DNA of 64,000 nucleotides from positions 62,001-126,000 of the forward strand of contig NZ_BAEO01000056.1 of NCBI RefSeq assembly GCF_000314995.1, read 5' to 3'. The stretch comes from Paraglaciecola arctica BSs20135 (GTDB lineage: Bacteria; Pseudomonadota; Gammaproteobacteria; Enterobacterales; Alteromonadaceae). The notes under the pieces are model-generated. The model saw only the letters and a program-made list of their open reading frames with translations. It was not told the origin of the DNA and made no database searches. Each line of letters opens with the position of its first letter. Position 1 is the stretch's first letter. The position numbers and the translations under genes are program-made. Of the stretch, positions 57,815 to 64,000 are shown in pieces.

Positions 57815-58858
57815 TTAGATAATTCTTTGAATCGATTTAGCGATGGCATTAGCGGTAGCTGCTGGGATCTTACCTATAATAGTAATATTAAGTTCGCCAT
57901 GCTCAATGGTAAGCAATGTGTCAGATTGAACTGTACCCACTAAATTATCCTGTGGCTTACTATTGCTTCGATCTTGAATATACACAGAGATATCAACCAA
58001 TCCATCACTTAACATAATGTATTCAACTACTTCACCGGAACCAGACAAACGACGCAGATCTCTTTTTACTATTGTCATACCTTTAGGAAGATATTTTATC
58101 GTCCAAGGTGAATTAATTGCTGCACTAGGGTTAAAATTCACAACTTCAGGTAACATTCCAGGCTCTATTTTTGCAAAGAACGGATCGGGTTCTTTAGTCA
58201 CCTGTAAGCCTGTCACTTGAATTTGTTCTAGAAGTTGTGCCTCTTGACCGATCAAATTCATTTTCAACAATAAGCCAGTTTCTTGATCAAGCCAAACATT
58301 CAAACCAAAGCGGCTTTTATCTTTACTGATAATCCGAATTTGTTGCGCTGCACGGCCAGCAATGCGGCTTCGACCGACCATAATAAATTCGTAACCTAAC
58401 ATTAATTTTTCAGGACGTTGGAAAAATTCACTAGGGAAAGGCCCATTGATAATGGAAGATTGCAAGCTGTAAGGAGGAACGTTAGGTTCAAAGTAACTCA
58501 CTTTATTACCGATACGAACGACCTCCCTGCCTGGGCCATTTAGCTGATTAAGCTGCTCCATTTCAAGGCCGGCTTCATTCACACCGTGTCGCCAAAGATA
58601 GGGCTGGGAGTCCGCGCCTGGCTTTAACAAAATGAATGAAATGGTATAATTGAGAGACTTAACGGCATCAGACATCTTAGCTAACCATGCTTGTGCACTG
58701 TCAGACTGGTGAGAATTACTAGACGTTTCGTTAGTCGGTTCCTCTTCCTGTGCAATGACTTGCATAGGAAGAAATATAGTTATCAGCAGAGTCAATATGA
58801 CTCTATTGATAATTTTATTGAGGGGTGTTTTCAACAATGTCTGATTGCGCCTCTTCAT
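57815..58858 (-). CDS. rseB: sigma-E factor regulatory protein RseB
   Basis: A 347-residue periplasmic protein: signal peptide (about 15-36, NRVILTLLITIFLPMQVIAQ), the LolA-like domain (about 55-220) and the smaller C-terminal RseB domain (SPWTIKYLPKGMTIVKRD). It shields RseA from DegS cleavage and senses lipoproteins or LPS intermediates. The ATG lies 44 bp inside the rseA gene, an unusually long overlap that suggests coupling; no separate Shine-Dalgarno is clear. Confidence 0.93.
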   Translation of the reverse strand: MKRRNQTLLKTPLNKIINRVILTLLITIFLPMQVIAQEEEPTNETSSNSHQSDSAQAWLAKMSDAVKSLNYTISFILLKPGADSQPYLWRHGVNEAGLEMEQLNQLNGPGREVVRIGNKVSYFEPNVPPYSLQSSIINGPFPSEFFQRPEKLMLGYEFIMVGRSRIAGRAAQQIRIISKDKSRFGLNVWLDQETGLLLKMNLIGQEAQLLEQIQVTGLQVTKEPDPFFAKIEPGMLPEVVNFNPSAAINSPWTIKYLPKGMTIVKRDLRRLSGSGEVVEYIMLSDGLVDISVYIQDRSNSKPQDNLVGTVQSDTLLTIEHGELNITIIGKIPAATANAIAKSIQRII

Positions 58859-59444
58859 TTTTAATATTCAGATCTAGTATCGTAGACTCATCATTGTTCA
58901 ATTGCATTGTTTTAAAACGTAATTGCTGTTTATGGTCTGTCAAATACGCATTGATCCTACGTCTTTGCTCAACACCATCAGAGTTCGGTATAGCTCGAGT
59001 TTGGTCAAAACTCACTGGCGATAATCCACCTTGAATTCCAGGGATAGGAGGAGCAGCATTGAAGGGTTGGTTAGCATCAGTCTGATTGAACTGTTGAACT
59101 CCAATTATCATAGCTACAGCAACCGAGGCAGCAATGGCCATTTGCCCACCTTGTTTTGCAAAAGGTATCACTGTGCCAACTAAAGGTAAGTCTCGCCAAG
59201 TTTTCTTTGGCGCCAAAATTGCTGGCTCAGATTCTAACGCTTGAGCAACCCTATCGGCAATGTCAAAATTAATATTTGCAGGAAGCTCTTGCCGTAAACC
59301 ATCACGTATAAGGTGATAACTTTTCCATTTCAGCTGCAATTCGGCATCATTCTTAACCGCATCCAACACATGACTACTCGATGAGGTAGAAGTACTATCT
59401 TCTCCATCGACTAAGGCTGATAAATTTTCAAATTTTTGCGACAT
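58815..59444 (-). CDS. rseA: anti-sigma-E factor RseA
   Basis: A 209-residue inner-membrane anti-sigma factor: N-terminal cytoplasmic domain that grips RpoE (FENLSALVDGED, then KWKSYHLIRDGLRQE), one transmembrane helix (about 101-118, GGQMAIAASVAVAMIIGV), and a periplasmic tail that binds RseB. Acts with DegS and RseP to release sigma-E on envelope stress. It lies 43 bp after rpoE. Confidence 0.93.
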   Translation of the reverse strand: MSQKFENLSALVDGEDSTSTSSSSHVLDAVKNDAELQLKWKSYHLIRDGLRQELPANINFDIADRVAQALESEPAILAPKKTWRDLPLVGTVIPFAKQGGQMAIAASVAVAMIIGVQQFNQTDANQPFNAAPPIPGIQGGLSPVSFDQTRAIPNSDGVEQRRRINAYLTDHKQQLRFKTMQLNNDESTILDLNIKNEEAQSDIVENTPQ

Positions 59445-59487
59445 ACAATATGGTTCCCGCTAATTTAATTTCTACTTTGATAAAAAA

Positions 59488-60069
59488 TCAATCATTCATC
59501 AATAATGGTTGAATAACTTTATCCAATGCTTCTCTGGCCCTAAATATTCGCGACCTTACGGTTCCAACTGGGCAATCCATAACATTAGCAATATCTTCGT
59601 AGCTTAAACCTTCTAGTTCACGCAGACTAATAGCCATTCGTAAATCTTCAGGTAGCTTGTCCATGGTGTCAAACAATAGCTTTTCCATTTGCTCTGACAT
59701 TAAACTTTTTTCGGGTGAATTATTTTCTTTCAATGCATCACTACCGTCATAATAATCCGCTTCATCAGCATCAACATCACTGGCTGGCGGTTTCCTTCCT
59801 TGAGATACCAAATAATTTTTGGCACTGTTCACTGCAATTCTGTATAGCCAAGTATAAAAAGCGCTATCACCTCTAAAATTTGGTAAGGCTCTGTAAGCTT
59901 TGATAAACGCCTCTTGCGTCACATCCGCCACATCTCCTGAATTTTTTACATATCTGGAAACTAAATAAGATACTTTATGTTGGTACTTAGTAACCAACAA
60001 CCCGTAAGCGTTTTTATCTCCGCGCTGTACTCTTTCAACAATTTGTTGATCTGCTATCTGCTCGCTCAT
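59488..60069 (-). CDS. rpoE: RNA polymerase sigma-E factor
   Basis: A 193-residue extracytoplasmic-function sigma factor, close to the E. coli length (191). Region 2 contains ADVTQEAFIKAYRALPNF and WLYRIAVNSAKNYL; region 4 contains LSYEDIANVMDCPVGTVRSRIFRAREAL. Drives envelope-stress genes. First gene of rpoE-rseA-rseB-rseC, preceded by a sigma-E-type promoter; divergent from nadB, as in E. coli. Confidence 0.97.
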   Translation of the reverse strand: MSEQIADQQIVERVQRGDKNAYGLLVTKYQHKVSYLVSRYVKNSGDVADVTQEAFIKAYRALPNFRGDSAFYTWLYRIAVNSAKNYLVSQGRKPPASDVDADEADYYDGSDALKENNSPEKSLMSEQMEKLLFDTMDKLPEDLRMAISLRELEGLSYEDIANVMDCPVGTVRSRIFRAREALDKVIQPLLMND

Positions 60070-60120
60070 TCGAGCCCTTACTCCTGTGCGAAAATATACT
60101 ACGGCTCATGCAAGCACTAA

Positions 60121-60148
60121 TATTGACTCTATCTAGTTTGAAAAGTTC
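60121..60148 (-). promoter_or_regulatory. sigma-E autoregulated promoter of rpoE
   Basis: On the minus strand GAACTT (60143-60148), 16-bp spacer starting TTCAAA, and TCAATA (60121-60126) in the position of the TCTGA/TCTAA -10 element. The -35 element plus the adjacent T/CAAA run is like the E. coli rpoE P2 promoter (GGAACTTTACAAAA). It would start transcription about 45 nt before the rpoE ATG. The -10 match is only partial. Confidence 0.65.
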
Positions 60149-60307
60149 GTAAATAACCTACTTTTTTTTCAAAATAAGCAACAATGTATAATTAATTAAC
60201 CATCAATAATGGACATATCCAGGCAATCATCTATGAAAAGCATTGTAATTTATTACGTGTAAATTAGTATTGCCCAACAAATTGATTACTTTTATCTAGT
60301 TTACCCT

Positions 60308-61906
60308 ATGCAATCTACTATTGAACACCTATGTGACGTACTTATTATTGGAAGTGGCGCCGCTGGTTTAAGTCACGCCCTAAAACTTGCCGATCATTGC
60401 CAGGTTATAGTGTTAAGTAAAAGTGATATTTCTGAAGGATCTACCAAATATGCGCAAGGTGGTATTGCCGCGGTCTTTGATGAAAATGATTCCATTGCGT
60501 CACATGTTGAAGACACTCTATTAGCCGGCGACGGTCTATGTGACAAAGACGCTGTAGAGTTCACAGCCTCACAAGCCAAAACTTGTATGCAATGGCTAAT
60601 TGATTTTGGAATGCCATTTGATCAAGAAAGCTCAGAAAAAGGTGAAACACGATTCCATTTGACCAGAGAAGGCGGCCACAGTCACAGACGAATTTTACAT
60701 TCAGCCGATGCCACAGGCGCAGCTGTACAAATGACTCTTATTGAAGCGGTACAACAACATCCTAATATTCATCTATTCCAGCGTTACAACGCAGTTGATT
60801 TGATAAAAAGCCAAGAAGTAGATAATCACTTACTAGGTGCCTATGTTTGGAATAGAAAACGGGAAAGAGTAGAAGTGATCCGCAGCAAGTTTGTCTCTCT
60901 GGCCACTGGAGGAGCAAGTAAAGTTTATCAATATACTTCGAATCCAGACGTTTCTAGTGGTGATGGTATTGCCATGGCTTGGCGCGCTGGTTGCCGTGTT
61001 GCCAATATGGAGTTTAATCAATTCCATCCAACATGTTTGTATCATCCAGAAGCTCGAAACTTTTTAATTACCGAAGCATTACGGGGAGAAGGCGCGAAAC
61101 TTTGTCATCCTGATGGCACTCCTTTTATGCACAAGTTTGACCCAAGAGGAGATTTAGCATCACGTGATATCGTAGCTAGAGCCATCGATTTCGAAATGAA
61201 ACGCCTTGGTGCTGATTGTATGTATTTAGATATCAGCCATAAGTCCAGCGACTTTATTGTAAAGCATTTTCCTAATATTTATCGAAGGTGTCGATCTTTA
61301 GGGATCGACATCACCCAACAACCCATACCTGTTGTCCCTGCAGCACATTATACCTGTGGGGGTGTAGTTACCAATCATCATGCGAATACTGATATTGACA
61401 ACTTATATGCGATTGGAGAGGTAGCCTATACAGGCTTACATGGCGCAAACAGAATGGCGAGCAACTCGATATTAGAATGTATTGTTTATGGCCATTCCGC
61501 AGCAAATCATATAGTCACTAGGCTAAATGAAAAAACGTCAGATGAACCAATAAAAGCATGGGATGAAAGTAAAGTGAGTGACTCTGATGAGGAGGTAATC
61601 ATTCAACATAATTGGCATGAATTACGCTTATTCATGTGGGATTACGTGGGTATAGTACGTACAAATAAACGTTTAGAACGTGCGCATCATCGTATTGAAC
61701 TATTAAAACAGGAAGTGAATGATTATTATTATAACTTTAAAGTTAGTAATAACTTACTAGAACTTAGAAACTTGCTGACCGTTGCTGAGCTAATAGTGAA
61801 GTGCGCTAAAGAACGCAAAGAAAGTCGTGGTCTACACTTTAACTTAGACTTTCCAGACAAACTTGAGCATCCAAAACCGACTATAATTAAGAACGACTTT
61901 AAATAG
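60308..61906 (+). CDS. nadB: L-aspartate oxidase
   Basis: A 532-residue FAD enzyme that makes iminoaspartate for NAD synthesis. FAD-binding [10 protein letters not shown] at the N terminus, then [21 protein letters not shown], substrate region [18 protein letters not shown], the GANRMASNS block and a C-terminal helical domain. Divergent from rpoE. Its stop is overlapped (8 bp) by the convergent MaoC-like gene. Confidence 0.97.
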   Translation: MQSTIEHLCDVLIIGSGAAGLSHALKLADHCQVIVLSKSDISEGSTKYAQGGIAAVFDENDSIASHVEDTLLAGDGLCDKDAVEFTASQAKTCMQWLIDFGMPFDQESSEKGETRFHLTREGGHSHRRILHSADATGAAVQMTLIEAVQQHPNIHLFQRYNAVDLIKSQEVDNHLLGAYVWNRKRERVEVIRSKFVSLATGGASKVYQYTSNPDVSSGDGIAMAWRAGCRVANMEFNQFHPTCLYHPEARNFLITEALRGEGAKLCHPDGTPFMHKFDPRGDLASRDIVARAIDFEMKRLGADCMYLDISHKSSDFIVKHFPNIYRRCRSLGIDITQQPIPVVPAAHYTCGGVVTNHHANTDIDNLYAIGEVAYTGLHGANRMASNSILECIVYGHSAANHIVTRLNEKTSDEPIKAWDESKVSDSDEEVIIQHNWHELRLFMWDYVGIVRTNKRLERAHHRIELLKQEVNDYYYNFKVSNNLLELRNLLTVAELIVKCAKERKESRGLHFNLDFPDKLEHPKPTIIKNDFK

Positions 61907-62819
61907 GCCTAATATCACCAATAAGATGCAAGGACCTAGGATTGTTTAAAACCAACCCTGACACCTTAAATTGCATTTCAGCAGGAGTATTAGCCCCAAA
62001 AGGTTGCACTGCCAAGTTAATCTGACTTGGCAAGTAAAGAGGTTGTTTAAACGAAGTATTAATTTCAAAAGCTTGCAAAAAAAGAGAAGGATTAATTTTC
62101 TGCAGCTCAGAAACACAATATGACTTAGTCCACATTCCGTGAATAATATGTCGTTTAAAACCAAATAACTTAGCCGACCATTTACTTAAATGTATAGGAT
62201 TAAAATCCCCAGACACTTTTGCATAACGTCGGCCTAAATTAGCATTCAACTTCCAAATTGTATCTATTGGCTTAGTAAAACAATTCAAGACATGCTCTAG
62301 TGTTGGTTCAACAACTCGGCCATGGTTACAGCGAAACAAATTGCTACTGATACTTTGCCATACCAGCTCAGAGCCGCTATAAAACTTCACTTTAATCGAA
62401 AAAGCCCATCCTTTAGGATGTAACTCTAGTTGCCCAAAACAGCTAGTTACAGATAACGTCTCACCCTTTTTAATGGGCCTTATTTGAGATATCTGATTAT
62501 TAATGTGGACTAATCCCAATAAAGGGAAGGGAAATTCAGCTTGTAAAAGCAACTTAATATGCAGCGGAAAAGCCAGCGAATGTAAGTAACAAGGATGAAT
62601 AATATCAGAATCCAGATCCCAGCCAATGACTTGATGATAAAGCCTATAATTAGGTTTATCTAATACAACTCTATCACAGTAAAATTTATTGCTCGGCAAT
62701 ATGACTTTGGTAGATTTTAGCGGATCATAATTAGACTTTTTTAACCCTGCCTTTATTAATAAGCATTTAATATTTGGAATACTAGAAAGCTTGGTTATAT
62801 CCGCTGAGCATAAGGTCAT
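61899..62819 (-). CDS. MaoC-like (hot-dog) dehydratase family protein
   Basis: A 306-residue protein with a hot-dog-like N-terminal half (about 50-170) and a C-terminal MaoC/R-hydratase domain containing [14 protein letters not shown] (the Asp and His of the hydratase catalytic pair) and [11 protein letters not shown]. Family members hydrate enoyl thioesters, but related double hot-dog proteins act in fatty-acid or polyketide pathways; the substrate is not predictable. Its ATG shares one base with the ygfX stop, making it the third gene of sdhE-ygfX. It overlaps the end of nadB by 8 bp. Confidence 0.8.
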   Translation of the reverse strand: MTLCSADITKLSSIPNIKCLLIKAGLKKSNYDPLKSTKVILPSNKFYCDRVVLDKPNYRLYHQVIGWDLDSDIIHPCYLHSLAFPLHIKLLLQAEFPFPLLGLVHINNQISQIRPIKKGETLSVTSCFGQLELHPKGWAFSIKVKFYSGSELVWQSISSNLFRCNHGRVVEPTLEHVLNCFTKPIDTIWKLNANLGRRYAKVSGDFNPIHLSKWSAKLFGFKRHIIHGMWTKSYCVSELQKINPSLFLQAFEINTSFKQPLYLPSQINLAVQPFGANTPAEMQFKVSGLVLNNPRSLHLIGDIRPI

Positions 62820-63265
62820 TAATCAATATTCCCAGTAGTTTGCTGCTGATAAATAACGGCGCAACATAGTCGGCGGAAATCTCGCTCGGTTACTTGGTCT
62901 CTATATATTAAACACCATTTTGAATGAAGTGCATTAACAGGGGAAATCAAATGAATAAATAACACTAGGCTACTCACTCGAGATCTAGAGGTGATCTTCC
63001 AACTTATTTGCTCATTTATATTTGTTTCCAACCATTCACCCTGTAAGGACAAAATGACTGGAGACTGCGTTTGACGTCTACTATGTAAAACAGCTCTGAA
63101 AACACAAAAACTAATGATGGATACAATCAATATTTCCAGAAGAAATTGGTATTGGATGATCTCAGCTTGCCAATTTAAGACAGATAAAACCAAAACCCCA
63201 TAAGTCAGCAACTGAAAAATCAGCAATAATTTAGAGGATTTAAACTCAACTCTATACTTTGACAC
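62819..63265 (-). CDS. ygfX: YgfX (CptA)-like membrane protein
   Basis: A 148-residue protein with two adjacent transmembrane helices (about 12-29 and 38-57), then a hydrophilic C-terminal part ending near VTERDFRRLCCAVIY, which fits YgfX. YgfX was described as the toxin of the CptAB pair that inhibits MreB/FtsZ, though SdhE (its partner) is better known as a flavinylation factor. GTG start at 63265 lies 14 bp inside sdhE, so the pair is coupled as in E. coli. Confidence 0.82.
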   Translation of the reverse strand: MSKYRVEFKSSKLLLIFQLLTYGVLVLSVLNWQAEIIQYQFLLEILIVSIISFCVFRAVLHSRRQTQSPVILSLQGEWLETNINEQISWKITSRSRVSSLVLFIHLISPVNALHSKWCLIYRDQVTERDFRRLCCAVIYQQQTTGNID

Positions 63266-63503
63266 GACTCAAGATATGCTGAATCATTTGGTTAAACTCT
63301 TGATTTTCACAGACTTGATGTCCCATAAACCAAGCATAGAGGTCAGGATCATCACTGGTTAACAAGCGTTCAAACACCTCTTGCTGCTCGTCAGATAACT
63401 CATTAAAACCACTTTCTGCAAAAGGCATGAATAATACATCAAGCTCTAACATTCCGCGGCGACATGCCCATTTTAATCGACCATATCGTTTCTTATCAAA
63501 CAT
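63252..63503 (-). CDS. sdhE: FAD assembly factor SdhE (CptB)
   Basis: An 83-residue helical protein with the hallmark RGMLELD motif (RGxxE at about 16-20), which promotes covalent FAD attachment to succinate dehydrogenase SdhA. The rest (FNELSDEQQEVFERLLTSDDPDLYAWF) matches the family. First gene of the sdhE-ygfX-maoC-like unit and divergent from ygfZ, as in E. coli. Confidence 0.95.
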   Translation of the reverse strand: MFDKKRYGRLKWACRRGMLELDVLFMPFAESGFNELSDEQQEVFERLLTSDDPDLYAWFMGHQVCENQEFNQMIQHILSRVKV

Positions 63504-63668
63504 TTATAACCTCTTTTACTAATACACTGTCGCTTCAAACTTGGAAATCAAGTTTTATCACCTTTTAATAATAACAGTATTACCTAGTTGTTTTCAGATC
63601 TTTCCTTGCTAAATCAAACTCGTACCCCATATTAATTGCTAGTGCTGATTAGCGAAAGAGACCAAAAC

Positions 63669-64000
63669 ATGTCACAACCCACCTTAGATCATTCTCAAAC
63701 AAAGCAGTATGCCAACAAGCTTAAAAATAATGGCGTCATAGTGCTTACAGGAGATGAAAAAATCAAATACCTTCAAGGCCAAATAACCGCGGATGTTAAT
63801 AAACTGACTGACGAAAACGCGCTTTTGGGCTGTCATTGTGATTTCAAAGGCAAAATATGGAGTGTGTTCTATACCTTCGCTTGGCAAGATTCTATTTTAT
63901 TAATCACCCATAATTCTGTGTTAGATAAATCCTTAGCCGAATTAAATAAATACGGGGTATTTGCCAAAGTTGAAATCACCAACCAAAGCGATAAATGGCA
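63669..64000 (+). CDS. ygfZ: YgfZ, tRNA-modifying/Fe-S protein, 3'-truncated by the window edge
   Basis: The first 110 residues of YgfZ from ATG 63669: GVIVLTGDEKIKYLQGQITADVNKL and LLGCHCDFKGKIWS (the folate-binding GcvT-like fold) are read as consecutive parts. The protein helps maturation or repair of Fe-S enzymes such as MiaB. The KGC-x-x-GQE motif lies beyond the window. Adjacent and divergent to sdhE, a conserved E. coli arrangement. Confidence 0.93.
   Translation, partial: MSQPTLDHSQTKQYANKLKNNGVIVLTGDEKIKYLQGQITADVNKLTDENALLGCHCDFKGKIWSVFYTFAWQDSILLITHNSVLDKSLAELNKYGVFAKVEITNQSDKW

Noticed and set aside
62819-63503. Reading sdhE-ygfX as a dedicated toxin-antitoxin module
   Set aside because: SdhE is better supported as a flavinylation factor, so the toxin label is kept only as a note.

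Overview
This 64 kb window is chromosomal housekeeping DNA from a low-GC marine gammaproteobacterium of the order Alteromonadales. A Glaciecola/Paraglaciecola-like member of the Alteromonadaceae is the best guess, at moderate confidence. The reasons are the sodium-motor gene motY beside rnt, the DUF5062 and DUF1415 proteins, a PilW-type pilus lipoprotein, and E. coli-like gene orders that differ at the edges (pdxH rather than recO-pdxJ after era; a MaoC gene behind sdhE-ygfX). Coding density is high. I see no prophage, insertion sequence, CRISPR array or integron. The window opens inside an alpha/beta hydrolase gene and closes inside ygfZ.

Layout. 1-7 kb: hydrolase, a small Trp-rich protein, motY/rnt, a 2-Cys peroxiredoxin, bfd with a candidate Fur box, an M1 lipoprotein aminopeptidase, smrA and a 54-residue membrane protein. 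7-17 kb: purL-mltF-tadA in the E. coli order, with a frameshifted small lipoprotein gene and a 50-residue Arg-rich protein between mltF and tadA; then a PspB-like protein, a lysophospholipid-type acyltransferase, yaeQ and a GNAT enzyme. 17-23 kb: guaBA, divergent xseA and a response regulator with a degenerate GGDEF domain. 23-32 kb: a minus-strand series whose transcription order is ndk, rlmN, pilW, rodZ, ispG, hisS, yfgM, bamB, der. 33-42 kb: tig-clpP-clpX-lon-hupB-ppiD (protein quality control), with a heat-shock promoter before lon. 43-44 kb: a five-gene tRNA operon (Pro-Arg-His-Leu-Pro) with a stringent-type promoter. 44.5-50.5 kb: folD-DUF1415, then a four-gene GldA/GldF/GldG-like ABC operon ending in a DUF4340 protein. 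50.7-60 kb: ytjB, tatD-type hydrolase, pdxH, era, rnc, lepB, lepA and the envelope-stress operon rpoE-rseABC with a sigma-E-type autoregulatory promoter. 60-64 kb: nadB, a MaoC-like protein, ygfX, sdhE and divergent ygfZ.

Functional links. Purine synthesis (purL, guaB, guaA, folD), nucleotide balance (ndk), tRNA charging and modification (hisS, tadA, rlmN, tRNA cluster), isoprenoid synthesis (ispG), envelope assembly (bamB, yfgM, ppiD, lepB, rodZ, rseABC) and ATP-dependent proteolysis dominate. I did not find a convincing new defence or mobile system. The items most worth a second look are the Gld-like ABC operon, the three-way-junction RNA element after guaA, the terminator-like hairpin inside the hisS leader, the PilW-LysM protein with a duplicated linker, the degenerate receiver-GGDEF protein, the A-C mismatch in tRNA-His and the small unannotated-type genes.
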